Shown: positions 37,947-47,694 of the stretch, in pieces
Layout: the number at the start of each line of letters is the position of its first letter
Numbering within the stretch: the first letter of the stretch is position 1
NCBI RefSeq assembly: GCF_014651835.1
Contig: NZ_BMXQ01000002.1
Location: forward strand, 248,001-312,000
DNA: 64,000 nucleotides
From: Pigmentiphaga litoralis
GTDB lineage: Bacteria; Pseudomonadota; Gammaproteobacteria; Burkholderiales; Burkholderiaceae_B
Reading direction: 5' to 3'
Notes under the pieces: model-generated
What the model saw: only the letters and a program-made list of their open reading frames with translations
Databases searched by the model: none
Told to the model about the DNA's origin: nothing
Position numbers and translations under genes: made by a program

Positions 37947-38330
37947 ATGACTTCACCCGCCAGATTCCCCCCTCTGTCCATCGGCGCCCTGGCCAACGCC
38001 ACCGGCGTCAGTGTCTGGGCGATCCGTCATTACGACGAGCACGGGCTGCTGGCCTCTGGCCGCGCAAGTAACGGCTACCGGACCTTTCCGCCCATCGCTG
38101 TCACGCAGGTCAGGCAGATCCAGCGACTGATCGCGACCGGATTCAGCCTGGCCGAAATCCGCGCGTTTCCGGATTGCATGCTGTTGATCGAAGGCGCCGC
38201 GGCATGCCCGGAAACGTCCGACGTGCAGCGCAAGCGTCTGGCGTCAGTCGAACGCCAGATCGCCGATCTGGAAAAACGCCGGGCGAAGTTGCGGGGCATG
38301 CTGGCCGAAGGCGCGACGCCCGCAGGCTGA
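37947..38330 (+). CDS. MerR-family transcriptional regulator
   Basis: This 127-residue regulator has the MerR winged helix-turn-helix at the N-terminus (LSIGALANATGVSVWAIRHYDEHGLLASGRASNGYRTF), and a C-terminal coiled coil (about residues 80-118, RKRLASVERQIADLEKRRAKLRGML) for dimerisation. A cysteine in AACPETSDV lies where some members bind effectors, but no metal signature is complete. GGAGA sits seven bases upstream. Likely target: the divergent hydrolase gene, through the palindrome at 37881-37904. Confidence 0.9.
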   Translation: MTSPARFPPLSIGALANATGVSVWAIRHYDEHGLLASGRASNGYRTFPPIAVTQVRQIQRLIATGFSLAEIRAFPDCMLLIEGAAACPETSDVQRKRLASVERQIADLEKRRAKLRGMLAEGATPAG

Positions 38331-38342
38331 CGCCGCCCACAA

Positions 38343-38389
38343 AAAAGCCGGCTCGAACTTCCCTTATCAGGAAAGCCGAGCCGGCTTTT
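38343..38389. terminator. bidirectional terminator between merR and dctA
   Basis: AAAAGCCGGCTCG (38343-38355) pairs with 38377-38389 around a 21-base loop that can itself pair partly, with A and T runs on both flanks. It serves the convergent merR and dctA genes. Confidence 0.85.
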
Positions 38390-38427
38390 ATTCAGGCTGC
38401 GCCTACCGCAGCCTGGTCAACCTACGA

Positions 38428-39780
38428 TCAGTGGCTTCCCACCGGCACCGGGTCACGACCCGACGTTGCGTGGTCGGGCACGAACACGCTTTCGCCGCTC
38501 AAGGTCAGCGCCAGCTGATCCTTGTCCAGCTCGCCTTCCCAGCGGGCCACGACAATGGCCGCCACCGCGTTGCCGACCAGGTTGGTCAGCGCGCGGCATT
38601 CGGACATGAAGCGGTCCACGCCCAGAATCAGCGCCATGCCGGCCACCGGCACCGATGGCACCACCGACAGCGTGGCGGCCAGGGTGATGAAGCCTGCGCC
38701 GGTAATGCCGGCTGCGCCCTTGGAGCTGAGCATGGCGACCGCCAGCAACAGGATCTGGTCGCCGATCGGCAGCTGGATGTCCATGGCCTGCGCAATGAAC
38801 AGCGCGGCCATCGTCATGTAGATGTTGGTGCCATCCAGGTTGAACGAATAGCCTGTCGGCACGACCAGACCCACCACCGGCTTGGAGCAGCCGGCGTGTT
38901 CCAACTTTTCCATCAACGTGGGCAGGGCAGCTTCGGACGAACTGGTGCCGAGCACCAGCAGCAGTTCTTCGCGGATGTACTTGATCAGCTTGATGATCGA
39001 AAAGCCGTTGTAGCGGGCCACCGCGCCCAGCACGACCAGCACGAACAGCAACGACGTCAGATAGAAAGTCGCCACCAGTGCCGCCAGGTTGGCGATCGAG
39101 CCGATACCGTACTTGCCAATCGTGAAGGCCATGGCGCCGAACGCGCCGATCGGGGCGGCCTTCATCAGGATCGAGACCAGCTTGAAGAATGCGCCCGAGA
39201 TCGCCGTCAGGAAGTTCATGACCGGGGCGCCGCGCTCGCCGATCGCGCCGAGCGAGATGCCGAACAGGACCGAGAAGAACAGCACTTGCAGGATGTCGCC
39301 ACCGGCAAACGCGCCCACGACCGTATTCGGGATGATGTTCATCAGGAAGCCGGTCAGGGTCTGTTCATGCGCCTTGGCCGAATAGCTTGCCACGCTGGCC
39401 GCATCGAGCGACGCCGGATTGATGTGCAGGCCATGGCCGGGCTGGATGACGTTCGCGACCACCATGCCGATGATCAGCGCCAGGGTCGAAAAGGTCAGGA
39501 AATAGAGCATGGCCTTGCCAACCACGCGTCCCACCTTCTTCAGGTCCTGCATGCCCGCGATGCCGGTCGACACGGTCAGGAAAATGACCGGGGCGATGAT
39601 CATCTTGACCAGCTTGATGAACGCATCGCCCAGCGGCTTCATCTGTTCGCCCAGCTGCGGGTAGAAGTGGCCGAGCAGGATGCCCAGCGTGATGGCGAAG
39701 ATGACTTGGAAATACAGATGCTGATAGAGCTTTTTCTTGCGAGCGGGCGCGCCGCTCACCACGGGTTGTGGTGCGATCAT
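38428..39780 (-). CDS. dctA: C4-dicarboxylate/proton symporter DctA
   Basis: DctA (450 residues) carries succinate, fumarate and malate across the inner membrane with protons. The DAACS-family pattern is complete: [45 protein letters not shown], the serine-rich [20 protein letters not shown] reentrant loop, and [25 protein letters not shown]. The ATG at 39780 is preferred because the sigma-54 promoter would start transcription near 39893, almost on top of the alternative ATG at 39888. Divergent dctB-dctD encode its sensor and activator. Confidence 0.95.
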   Translation of the reverse strand: MIAPQPVVSGAPARKKKLYQHLYFQVIFAITLGILLGHFYPQLGEQMKPLGDAFIKLVKMIIAPVIFLTVSTGIAGMQDLKKVGRVVGKAMLYFLTFSTLALIIGMVVANVIQPGHGLHINPASLDAASVASYSAKAHEQTLTGFLMNIIPNTVVGAFAGGDILQVLFFSVLFGISLGAIGERGAPVMNFLTAISGAFFKLVSILMKAAPIGAFGAMAFTIGKYGIGSIANLAALVATFYLTSLLFVLVVLGAVARYNGFSIIKLIKYIREELLLVLGTSSSEAALPTLMEKLEHAGCSKPVVGLVVPTGYSFNLDGTNIYMTMAALFIAQAMDIQLPIGDQILLLAVAMLSSKGAAGITGAGFITLAATLSVVPSVPVAGMALILGVDRFMSECRALTNLVGNAVAAIVVARWEGELDKDQLALTLSGESVFVPDHATSGRDPVPVGSH

Positions 39781-39903
39781 GTTGGGATGTCCCCTGCCAG
39801 GTGTTGGAGCTTGGCGAGCAATCCCTGGGGACAGCCCTGCAAGCACATTGTTTTCACTGTTCGTGCCTTCCGGCGGTGCCAGCGGCATTCGATGGGGTGA
39901 TTT

Positions 39904-39919
39904 AGCAATGCCTGTGCCA
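39904..39919 (-). promoter_or_regulatory. sigma-54 promoter of dctA
   Basis: On the minus strand the sequence reads TGGCACAGGCATTGCT, an exact match to the -24/-12 consensus TGGCAC-N5-TTGCW with ten bases between GG and GC. The dctA ATG lies 124 bases downstream. DctD, encoded divergently, is a sigma-54 activator. Confidence 0.9.
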
Positions 39920-39993
39920 GGCAGCGCGTATATCGTTAAACCGTTGATAGTTAAAGGGATTCGGTACGTAGTAATACGGTAAATCCACGCCCG

Positions 39994-40043
39994 TTGTGCG
40001 GAATGTCGCTCGTCGGGCGGCGTCCGTGTGTGATAATCCGCAC
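39994..40043. promoter_or_regulatory. candidate DctD upstream activating sites
   Basis: TGTGCGGAAT (39995-40004) and its near-complement AATCCGCAC (40035-40043) each head an imperfect dyad, about 75-125 bases upstream of the dctA sigma-54 promoter. Enhancer-type spacing fits DctD; the exact consensus is from memory, so this is tentative. Confidence 0.45.
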
Positions 40044-40066
40044 GCGCCCTTTCCGGTCCACGTCCT

Positions 40067-41986
40067 GTGACCCCCTCCCTGCCCCAAGAACCCGACTCGT
40101 CGCTCGCGACCTCCGCGCCCGCATTGCTGGCCCGGCAGCGCCGCGCATGGCGCTATTTCGCGGCCGCGTCCATCGCCACCCTGGCGGCGGTGCTGTTCCT
40201 GGCGTCGCAAGTGGGCGAGGACCAGGCAGTCAGCGACGTTCGCGCCCGGGCGCAGAACTCAGCCGCCCTCAAGGTGGCGGTGTTGATGAGCGAGCTCGAA
40301 AAGCAGCGTTCCCTGCCTTTCGTGCTGGCGCAGGACGTCGAAGTGCAGGACGCCTTGCGGACCAGGGATCCTGCAAGACTGGAGGCCCTTGATGCAAAGC
40401 TGTTCGCGTTGAAGTCCGGCACGGGCGCCGCCGTGATCTACCTGATCGACCCGGCCGGCATCACGCTGGCGGCCAGCAACTGGCGCGAACCGACATCGTT
40501 CGTGGGCAGCGACTACGGCTTTCGCCCCTACTTCCAGGAAGGCGTCACCAAGGGCGCGGCCGAGCATTTTGCGCTGGGCAATGTCAGCCAGCGGCCCGGG
40601 CTGTACCTGACGCGGCGGGTGGACAAAGACGGCCTGCTTTTGGGCGTGGTGGTGGTCAAGGTCGAGTTCAACGGCGTCGAAGACAACTGGCGCCGCTTTC
40701 CCGAACCGACCTTCGTCACCGATGAGAATGGTGTGGTGCTGCTGTCCGCCGTGCCCGCCTGGCAATTCATGACCTTGGGCCCGCTGCCCGACAGCGACCG
40801 CGCCCGCCTGCGCGAGAGCCTGCAATTCGGCGATGCCCCGCTGCAACCCCTGCCGATCCGTACCGACCCCGAACGCCGCGGCGCCGAACGGGTGCTGGCG
40901 ACCGTGCCCGGCACAGGCCGCGAAGACCGGTATCTGCAGGTGAGCCTGCCTGTGCCGAGCACCCGGTGGACCTTCCATTTCCTGGGCCCGACGCAAGAGC
41001 CGGTGGCACGCGCCGCCACCCTGGCGCAGGCCGTGGGCGTGCTGATCGTGCTGCTGTCGGTCTTTGCCGCGGGGCTGGTGCTGCACCGGCGGCACCTTGC
41101 CCGCAACGCCATTGCCGCGCAGACCGCGGTGCGTGAAGAACTCGAGCGACGGGTCGCCGCCCGCACGGCCGAACTGCGAGACGCCAACGCCCACCTCGTC
41201 AGCGAAATGGACGACCGGCGCCGCGCCGAAGCCGGTTTGCAGCAGCTGCAGGAAGAACTGGAGCAGGCCAACAAGCTGGCGTTTCTGGGGCAGATCACGG
41301 CGGGCGTGGCGCACGAAATCAATCAACCAGTGGCCGCCATCCGCAGCTTTGCCGACAACGCCGCCACTTTCCTGGATCGCGCGCAGACCGAGCCGGTGCG
41401 GCGCAATCTGGCGTCCATCGCCGGCCTGACGCAGCGTATCGGCGCCATTACCGATGAATTGCGCGCGTTCTCGCGCAAGGGTCGGTCGGGCATCGTGCCG
41501 ACCCGGGTGGCCGCTGCAATCGACGGCGCCTTGCTGCTGGTCGGCAACGCGCTGCATCGGCAGGGTGTGACGTTGATCCGGCCGGCCACGGAGGACGATG
41601 TGTGGGTGATGGGCGAGCGAATGCGGCTGGAACAGGTGCTCGTCAACCTGCTGCAGAACGCGCTGGATGCGTTGGAAGGTGTGCCGGATGCGCAGATCGT
41701 GCTGAGCGTGAGCGTGACCCCGCACCACGACGCCGATGGCGCCCCGTCAGCCCCGAATACTGAATGCGTCCGTATCGACGTTGCCGACAACGGCCCGGGT
41801 ATTGCCCCCGACGTCATGGCGGCCCTGTTCACGCCTTTCACCACCACCAAACCCAACGGGCTGGGCCTGGGCCTGGTCATTTCGCGGGACATCGCGGCCG
41901 ATTTCGGCGGCGAACTGCAGGCGCATAGCGAGCCTGGCGTCGGTACCCGTTTCACCCTGCTGTTGCAGCGAGCAAGGCCATCATGA
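40067..41986 (+). CDS. dctB: C4-dicarboxylate sensor histidine kinase DctB
   Basis: The 639-residue membrane kinase has transmembrane helices at about 28-47 and 319-340, with a periplasmic double-Cache-type sensor between them ([17 protein letters not shown] is the usual ligand-pocket segment). A coiled coil (about 350-400) leads to the H-box [20 protein letters not shown] with H416 as the phosphorylated residue, and an HATPase domain with [16 protein letters not shown] and GLGLGLVIS. It detects periplasmic C4-dicarboxylates and phosphorylates DctD. The start is GTG at 40067. Its stop overlaps the dctD start (ATGA). Confidence 0.94.
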   Translation: MTPSLPQEPDSSLATSAPALLARQRRAWRYFAAASIATLAAVLFLASQVGEDQAVSDVRARAQNSAALKVAVLMSELEKQRSLPFVLAQDVEVQDALRTRDPARLEALDAKLFALKSGTGAAVIYLIDPAGITLAASNWREPTSFVGSDYGFRPYFQEGVTKGAAEHFALGNVSQRPGLYLTRRVDKDGLLLGVVVVKVEFNGVEDNWRRFPEPTFVTDENGVVLLSAVPAWQFMTLGPLPDSDRARLRESLQFGDAPLQPLPIRTDPERRGAERVLATVPGTGREDRYLQVSLPVPSTRWTFHFLGPTQEPVARAATLAQAVGVLIVLLSVFAAGLVLHRRHLARNAIAAQTAVREELERRVAARTAELRDANAHLVSEMDDRRRAEAGLQQLQEELEQANKLAFLGQITAGVAHEINQPVAAIRSFADNAATFLDRAQTEPVRRNLASIAGLTQRIGAITDELRAFSRKGRSGIVPTRVAAAIDGALLLVGNALHRQGVTLIRPATEDDVWVMGERMRLEQVLVNLLQNALDALEGVPDAQIVLSVSVTPHHDADGAPSAPNTECVRIDVADNGPGIAPDVMAALFTPFTTTKPNGLGLGLVISRDIAADFGGELQAHSEPGVGTRFTLLLQRARPS

Positions 41987-43383
41987 TGTCACCCGTCGCC
42001 CCTGTCCCCGTCAACGCTCCCGGTCCCCAGCGCGTGGTGTTCGTCGACGACGACCCCGCCCTGCGCGAGGCCAACAGCCAGACCCTGGAACTGGCCGGCA
42101 TGGAAGTCACCGCGCTGCCCAACGCCCGCGCCGCCCTGGATCTACTGACCGCCGACTTTTCCGGGGTCGTGGTGACCGATGTGCGCATGCCCGGCATCGA
42201 TGGCCTGCAGCTGTTTCGCGCGCTGCACGAGCGCGATCCCGACCTGCCCGTCATTTTGGTGACCGGCCACGGCGATATCGGCATGGCGGTCGAAGCCATG
42301 CGCCAGGGCGCGTACGACTTCATCCCGAAACCTTATCCGGCTGACCGGCTGCTCGCCACCGTGCGCAACGCCCTGGACAAACGCCGCCTGATCCTTGAAA
42401 ACCGGCAGCTCAAACAGCTTGCGCATGATGCCGGCGCCACCCTGCCGCTCATTGGCGACACGCCCGCCATGCAGCGGCTGCGGCGCACCGTGCGTCACCT
42501 GGCCGATGCCGACGTCGACGTGCTGATCGAGGGCGAGACGGGGACCGGCAAGGAAGTGGTGGCCACCGCGCTCCACCAGTGGAGCAGCCGTCGGCGCGAA
42601 CACGCCTTCGTGGCCGTGAACTGCGGCGCGCTACCCGAAGCCGTGATCGAAAGCGAACTGTTCGGTCACGAACCGGGGGCCTTCACGGGCGCGCAGCGCA
42701 AGCGCGTGGGGCGCATCGAGCACGCGCACAAGGGCACGCTGTTTTTGGATGAAATCGAAAGCATGCCGGCCATGCTGCAGGTCAAGCTGCTGCGGGTGCT
42801 GGAAGCGCGCGAGGTCTCGCCGCTGGGCACCAACGACGTTCGCCCCGTGGACCTGCGCGTCGTGGCGGCGACCAAGGTCGACCTGAGCGACCCCGCGCAA
42901 CGCGGCGACTTTCGCGAAGACCTGTTCCATCGGCTCAATGTGGTCACGCTGCGGCTGCCCCCGCTGCGCGAGCGGCGCGACGACGTCGGCCTGCTCTTTT
43001 CCTACTTCCTGTCGCGCGCCGCGGCCCGCTTCAAGATACCCGTGCCCGACGTGACCGACGGGGTGCGCCACTACCTCGCCACGCACCGCTGGCCCGGCAA
43101 CGTGCGTGAACTGGCGCACTTTGCCGAACGCGTGGCGCTGGGTCTGGCGGATGAGGGGATGGAAGGCGGGCGGATCCGGCCCGACGAGACCGGTGACGCC
43201 GGGGCAACGCTGCCGCAGCGGATGGAACGGTATGAAGCCAGCCTGATCCGGGACGCCCTGGCCACCTATCGGGGCGACGTGCGGGCCACCCTGCAGGCGC
43301 TGGGCATTCCCCGGAAGACCTTCTACGACAAGCTGCAGCGCCACGGCATCGACCGCGCCGCGTTTGAACTCCCGGGGGAGTAG
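41983..43383 (+). CDS. dctD: C4-dicarboxylate response regulator DctD (NtrC family)
   Basis: This sigma-54 activator has 466 residues: a receiver domain (1-125; phosphoacceptor D66 in [10 protein letters not shown]), an AAA+ domain with Walker A GETGTGK at 184-190, the sigma-54 contact loop GAFTGA at 232-237 and [10 protein letters not shown], and a C-terminal Fis-type helix-turn-helix ([32 protein letters not shown]). Phosphorylated by DctB, it should activate dctA through the sigma-54 promoter in the divergent region. It is coupled to dctB by ATGA overlap and ends before a palindromic terminator. Confidence 0.95.
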   Translation: MMSPVAPVPVNAPGPQRVVFVDDDPALREANSQTLELAGMEVTALPNARAALDLLTADFSGVVVTDVRMPGIDGLQLFRALHERDPDLPVILVTGHGDIGMAVEAMRQGAYDFIPKPYPADRLLATVRNALDKRRLILENRQLKQLAHDAGATLPLIGDTPAMQRLRRTVRHLADADVDVLIEGETGTGKEVVATALHQWSSRRREHAFVAVNCGALPEAVIESELFGHEPGAFTGAQRKRVGRIEHAHKGTLFLDEIESMPAMLQVKLLRVLEAREVSPLGTNDVRPVDLRVVAATKVDLSDPAQRGDFREDLFHRLNVVTLRLPPLRERRDDVGLLFSYFLSRAAARFKIPVPDVTDGVRHYLATHRWPGNVRELAHFAERVALGLADEGMEGGRIRPDETGDAGATLPQRMERYEASLIRDALATYRGDVRATLQALGIPRKTFYDKLQRHGIDRAAFELPGE

Positions 43384-43432
43384 ACCGCACCCCCGGGCCG
43401 CAGGCCAAAAATGACCCGGCGTCCAGACGACA

Positions 43433-43456
43433 AAAAGGGGCGATATCGCCCCTTTT
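43433..43456. terminator. bidirectional terminator between dctD and mltD
   Basis: A perfect 24-base palindrome (arms AAAAGGGGCGAT and its complement, no unpaired loop by sequence) with A and T ends sits between the convergent dctD and mltD stop codons. Confidence 0.88.
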
Positions 43457-43477
43457 CATCTGCGGTGCGAGACCCGA

Positions 43478-45025
43478 TCAGCTACGCGAATCCGTGCCCG
43501 GAATCTGCAGCGTCTTGCCCATCTGCACCGCGCTGCCCTTGATCCGGTTCAGCGCGCGCAGTTGATCCACCGTGGTGTCGTAACGTTTGGCGATCGACGA
43601 CAGGCTGTCGCCCTTGCCGACACGGTGCGTGCGCACATGCACCTTCTTGCCCACGGCAGCCGTGCCGCGCGCCGCCACTGGCCGCACCGCGGCGGGAACC
43701 GCGGTCGCGATGATGGCCGGCTGGCCTGCTGCCGCGCCCACCGGCACGATCAGGCTGTCGCCTGCCGACACCGAGGACTTGGGCCCCAGGCCGTTCGCGC
43801 TGCGCAGGGTGGCCACCGACGTGCGGTATTGCTTGGCAACGCTGGCCAGCGTATCGCCGCGCGCCATCTGGTGGGTGTGCCACGACGACAGTTCGCCGTT
43901 GTGCGCCAGCAGGTTCGCTTCGAAGACGCCGATGCGGTCCGCCGGCAGGATCAGGGTCGGTTCATGCCGGCCCAGGATCACGCCGCGGTTGAACGACGGG
44001 TTCAGCGCCTTGAACTCTTCCAGCGGCATTTCGGCCAGTTGCGCCGCCAGCTTCACGTCGATGTTGCGGCTCTTGGTGACCGTGACAAAGTAAGGCTGGT
44101 TGTCGATGGTCGGCAGCACGATGCTGAACTTGGCGGGGTTGGCGATGATGTTCTTGATCGCCTGCAGCTTCGGCACGTAGTTGCGGGTTTCGTCGGGCAT
44201 ATCGAGCGACAGGTAGTCGGTCGGCATGCCTTGCCCGGCCTTCTTTTCGATCGCGCGCTTGACCGAACCTTCGCCCCAGTTGTAGGACGCCAGCGCCAAG
44301 TGCCAGTCGCCGTGGAATTCGAACAGGTATTGCAGGTAGTCCAGTGCGGCGTTCGTCGATGCGATCGGATCGCGGCGCTCGTCGCGCCACCAGTCCTGCT
44401 TCAGGTTGTAGCCGCGGCCGGTCGCCGGCACGAATTGCCACAGGCCCGAGGCCTGCGAGCGCGAGAGCGCCCACGGATCGAACGAGCTTTCCACGAAGGG
44501 CAGTAGCGCCAGTTCGCTGGGCATGCCGCGCTGATCGATCTCTTCAATGATGTAGTACAGATATTTGCCGGCTCGCTGCGCCGTGCGCTGCAGGTATTCC
44601 GGCTTGCTGGCGTAGAAGTTTTCCCATTCGCGCACCAGCGGCGTGTCGATGTTCGGCACGGCAAAGCTGCGGCGGATGCGGGTCCAGACATCGGTCGGGG
44701 CCACGGTCAGGTCCACCACCAGCGGCGACAAGCCGGTCGGGGCCACCTGCTTGATCAGCGGCGAGTCGAGCCGGCGGCCCTGAGTCGCCGCCGCGACGCG
44801 CGGATTGGCCGGCACGTTGGGCAGGTCGGCCACGCTGGACATCGCTTCAGTGTTCGCCGACGTGTCAGCGGACGAGGTGTCACCGGGATTGGCAGGGGGG
44901 AGGGGGGCGCAAGCGGCAAGGGCCATGAGGCAACCCGCCGTAAGGACTTTCAGGAGCGCGCCGCGGGGGATGCAATCGCGGAGGGTCGTCCGCGAGATCC
45001 ACGCGCCGCCAAGGCGTATTTCCAT
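43478..45025 (-). CDS. mltD: membrane-bound lytic murein transglycosylase D with two LysM domains
   Basis: The 515-residue enzyme cleaves peptidoglycan glycan strands to 1,6-anhydro products. The lipobox LAAC places the lipidated cysteine at residue 39. The SLT domain (about 150-300) has the catalytic glutamate E179 in LALLPFVESSFDPWALSRSQASGLWQFVPATGR, and SYNWGEGSVKRAI. Two LysM modules for peptidoglycan binding lie near residues 385-430 (HQMARGDTLASVAKQYRTSVATL) and 462-508 (HRVGKGDSLSSIAKRYDTTVDQLR). The long N-terminal lead before the hydrophobic stretch is slightly unusual. It stands alone, 150 bases from gloB. Confidence 0.94.
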   Translation of the reverse strand: MEIRLGGAWISRTTLRDCIPRGALLKVLTAGCLMALAACAPLPPANPGDTSSADTSANTEAMSSVADLPNVPANPRVAAATQGRRLDSPLIKQVAPTGLSPLVVDLTVAPTDVWTRIRRSFAVPNIDTPLVREWENFYASKPEYLQRTAQRAGKYLYYIIEEIDQRGMPSELALLPFVESSFDPWALSRSQASGLWQFVPATGRGYNLKQDWWRDERRDPIASTNAALDYLQYLFEFHGDWHLALASYNWGEGSVKRAIEKKAGQGMPTDYLSLDMPDETRNYVPKLQAIKNIIANPAKFSIVLPTIDNQPYFVTVTKSRNIDVKLAAQLAEMPLEEFKALNPSFNRGVILGRHEPTLILPADRIGVFEANLLAHNGELSSWHTHQMARGDTLASVAKQYRTSVATLRSANGLGPKSSVSAGDSLIVPVGAAAGQPAIIATAVPAAVRPVAARGTAAVGKKVHVRTHRVGKGDSLSSIAKRYDTTVDQLRALNRIKGSAVQMGKTLQIPGTDSRS

Positions 45026-45175
45026 AGGGGTTTCTTCAGTTTCACTGGGTTAAAGGCGCTGCGCATAGTAGGAGCGTGACGGGGTGTACGTCAAGCTTCC
45101 TTACATATCAGCGGCTGATGTCAGGGGTTGAGCGACGATCCAAGCACGTTCAATACAAACGCCATGTTTGGCGGG

Positions 45176-46021
45176 TCATTTGAAGCTGTTTTTCCACTCG
45201 CGCAGTGCGGCGAAGACTTCAGTCCGGGTGGCCAGGGCGCGGCCGGCATGCGTGACCGCCGCCGCGGCGACGGCGGGTTCATCGGTCCGCAGGAAGGGGT
45301 TCACTTCACGTTCCAGCGCCAGTGTGGTGGGAACGGTGGGGGTGCCACTGTCGCGCAGCGCCTGGGCCTGATCATGCCACTGCGCCAGCGCGCCATTGTC
45401 GGGCTCGACCACCTTGGCCCAGCGGATGTTCGACAGAGTGTATTCGTGGGCGCAATACACCCGCGTATCGTCGGGCAGGGCGGCCAGCTTGCCGAGCGAC
45501 TCGGTCATCTGGTCGGGCGTGCCTTCGAACAGCCGGCCACAGCCGGTGGCAAACAGGGTATCGCCACAGAACACCAGCGGCGCGACCCCGCCGGCGCGGC
45601 CGGCATAGGCGATGTGGCCGGCGGTATGGCCCGGCACGTCGATCACTTCCAGGTTCAGGTCCAGCTCGGGCAGGGCCACCTGGTCGCCTTCGACCAGCCG
45701 GCGATCACAGTGGGGCAGGGTTTCGCCCGCCGGGCCGAACACGGTGGCGCCGGTGCGTTCGACCAGTTCGGTCACGCCGCCGACGTGGTCGTTGTGATGG
45801 TGAGTCAGTAGAATGGCGCGCAGTTGCAGTTTTTGCTGCTGCAAGGCCTGCAGGACAGGAGCGGCCTGGCCGGGGTCGACCACGGCGGCAAGACTGCCGT
45901 TGCGGATCAACCAGATATAGTTGTCACTGAACGCCGCCAATCCGGTAATGCCGGTATTGCCCGGCGGCACGCCGGGGGTGGTGCTGGCGGTTTGCTTCTG
46001 TCGTTTATCCGAACCTTTCAT
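45176..46021 (-). CDS. gloB: hydroxyacylglutathione hydrolase (glyoxalase II)
   Basis: GloB hydrolyses S-lactoylglutathione to lactate and glutathione in methylglyoxal detoxification. The metallo-beta-lactamase motif LTHHHNDHVGG is at residues 72-82, followed by VIDVPGHTAGHIAY, VFCGDTLFATGCGRLFEG and VYCAHEYTLSNIRWA. The annotated frame gives 281 residues, about 25 more than usual; homology begins near ITGLAAFSDNYIWLI (residue 25), so an internal GTG at 45970 is a plausible alternative start. Its start lies only four bases from the divergent methyltransferase ATG. Confidence 0.93.
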   Translation of the reverse strand: MKGSDKRQKQTASTTPGVPPGNTGITGLAAFSDNYIWLIRNGSLAAVVDPGQAAPVLQALQQQKLQLRAILLTHHHNDHVGGVTELVERTGATVFGPAGETLPHCDRRLVEGDQVALPELDLNLEVIDVPGHTAGHIAYAGRAGGVAPLVFCGDTLFATGCGRLFEGTPDQMTESLGKLAALPDDTRVYCAHEYTLSNIRWAKVVEPDNGALAQWHDQAQALRDSGTPTVPTTLALEREVNPFLRTDEPAVAAAAVTHAGRALATRTEVFAALREWKNSFK

Positions 46022-46025
46022 TCCG

Positions 46026-46823
46026 ATGCCCCTATCTGCCGCCCAAGGTTACCCGATTTCCGAGCTCGGCCGTTGGCTGGAATCGCCTCCGGGACGCTAC
46101 CTGCTGGCCTGGGAACAAGCCCGGCTTGACGAAGCGGTATCCGATGTATTTGGCTTCTATGCCGTGCAGGTCGGTCTGCACCAGATCGACGGCTTGCGCG
46201 CCAATCGCATGCCCTTCAAGGGTTGCGTGGGCGATCAGGCCCCGGGCGCACCCCTGGTCGAACCGCGCTGCAACGCCTTCGTGGTGGCCGAATTCGAAGA
46301 ATTGCCCTTCGATTCACAAAGCATCGACCTGTTGGTGTTGCCCCACACGCTTGAAGTGTCCGCCGACCCGCACCAGGTGCTGCGCGAGGCCGAACGGGTG
46401 CTGATGCCCGAAGGCCGGCTGATCGTGACGGGGTTCAACCCCTGGAGCCTCTGGGGCGCGGGGCGCCTGCTGGGGCAACGTGCGGCCTTTTTGCCGACCA
46501 GCCTGGGGCCGCTGCCGGTGCCGCGCCTGAAAGACTGGCTCAAGCTGCTGTCGTTCGAAGTCGACCGCGCGCATTTTGGCGGCTACGTGCCGCCCTGCAG
46601 CAGTGATGTCTGGCTGCAGCGCTTTGCGTTCATGGAAAACGCCGGCGCCAGGTGGTGGCCCTTTTGCGGGTCGCTCTATATCGTATCGGCGGTCAAGCGG
46701 CAGGCCGGAATGCGGCTGCTGGGGCCGCCCTGGAAGACGCAGCGCCTGCGGCGCCATGCCGCGGTGGCCGTCGCCCCGCGCATGAACGCGACGCGGCCCG
46801 GCAGCGAATCCCCGCCCCAGTAA
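46026..46823 (+). CDS. SAM-dependent methyltransferase (YafS-like)
   Basis: The 265-residue class I methyltransferase has the type 11 pattern FDSQSIDLLVLPHTLEVSADPHQVLREAERVLMPEGRLIVTGFNPWSLWGAGR. The glycine-rich SAM motif I is weak. In E. coli and many beta-proteobacteria a gene of this kind (yafS) lies between gloB and rnhA-dnaQ. Here gloB is present divergently, but rnhA does not follow. The substrate is unknown. I selected the ATG at 46026, where homology begins; the frame opens 35 codons earlier within gloB. Confidence 0.85.
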   Translation: MPLSAAQGYPISELGRWLESPPGRYLLAWEQARLDEAVSDVFGFYAVQVGLHQIDGLRANRMPFKGCVGDQAPGAPLVEPRCNAFVVAEFEELPFDSQSIDLLVLPHTLEVSADPHQVLREAERVLMPEGRLIVTGFNPWSLWGAGRLLGQRAAFLPTSLGPLPVPRLKDWLKLLSFEVDRAHFGGYVPPCSSDVWLQRFAFMENAGARWWPFCGSLYIVSAVKRQAGMRLLGPPWKTQRLRRHAAVAVAPRMNATRPGSESPPQ

Positions 46824-46846
46824 CTACCCCGCAGCGCACCGCGCAG

Positions 46847-47557
46847 TCACGCCTCGAACAGGTTCTTCTGGATCTGTTCCAGGTGAGCCGTCAACAACTC
46901 CCGCGCCTGCTGCGCATCCCGGTCCTTCAAGGCGTCCACCATGGCCCGGTGCTGCTGCTCATAGGCGGTGCGGCGGGCAGGGGTCAGCGACCGGCGTTTC
47001 AGCCGCCCCCATTCCCCCTGCTCGCGTACGTCATTGGTCAACTCCAGGATCTGCATGAAGAAGGAGTTGTGCGTGGCTTCGGCAAACGACTTGTGCAGCT
47101 CGCCGTCCCAATGCTCGAACTCTTCAATGGTCGTGGCCGCTTCGGATGCAACGACGCACTGGGTCATGCGCGCAAAGTCGGCCGAGGTCGCGTTGCGCAC
47201 GATCAGCCCCGGCATCAGCGGCTCGATCAGCAGCCGCGCTTCCATCAGTTCGGCCGGACTGGTGTGGCGGGCTTCACGTATCGGCATCGGGGCCGGGGCC
47301 AGTTCGCTGGCGCCGGGGGCGACGAAGGTGCCGCTGCCCACCACCTGCGTGATCAGGCCGCGCTCGCGCAAGTCGGACAGCACGCGCCGCACTGACCCGC
47401 GCGACGTGCCAAATTGCAGGCTCAGTTGCCGCTCGGGCGGAAGCTTGACGCCTTCCCGCAGTTTGCCGCTGGCCATTTCCGCCAGCAAATGACGGGCAAG
47501 GGCGCGTGCGCCCTGCGCCCGCACCCCACCTGTGTCCGTAAAGTCATCCACGTGCAT
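46847..47557 (-). CDS. GntR-family (FadR subfamily) regulator
   Basis: The 236-residue regulator has an N-terminal winged helix (LARHLLAEMASGKLREGVKLPPERQLSLQFGTSRGSVRRVLSDLRERGLITQVVGSGTFV) and a C-terminal all-helical FCD ligand domain (about 105-230) with metal-type residues in EFEHWDGELHKSFAEATHNSFF. It diverges from an FAH-family hydrolase gene. Three CCAATTGG-type sites lie between the two starts, and a fourth lies inside the hydrolase gene, probably its operators. The ATG at 47557 follows TGGAG closely. The ligand is probably a carboxylate handled by the neighbouring enzyme. Confidence 0.9.
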   Translation of the reverse strand: MHVDDFTDTGGVRAQGARALARHLLAEMASGKLREGVKLPPERQLSLQFGTSRGSVRRVLSDLRERGLITQVVGSGTFVAPGASELAPAPMPIREARHTSPAELMEARLLIEPLMPGLIVRNATSADFARMTQCVVASEAATTIEEFEHWDGELHKSFAEATHNSFFMQILELTNDVREQGEWGRLKRRSLTPARRTAYEQQHRAMVDALKDRDAQQARELLTAHLEQIQKNLFEA

Positions 47558-47592
47558 GTCTCCAGAATGCCCCCGCACAGTAAGCGAATCGA

Positions 47593-47676
47593 ACCAATTG
47601 GTCAAATATTTGCTAGGCGAAGGCTTGTTGAAGATCCAATTTGGTTCTATATTTTCTCCACTTTCTACCAATTGGA
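47593..47676. promoter_or_regulatory. cluster of CCAATTGG operator sites
   Basis: ACCAATTGGT (47593-47602), CCAATTTGG (47636-47644) and ACCAATTGGA (47667-47676) lie in the 137-base gntR-FAH gap, with a fourth CCAATTGG at 47811-47818 inside the hydrolase gene. An 8-base word this rare in GC-rich DNA would not be expected three times within 230 bases. Confidence 0.75.
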
Positions 47677-47694
47677 CTTTTGCAAGGCGCCCTC

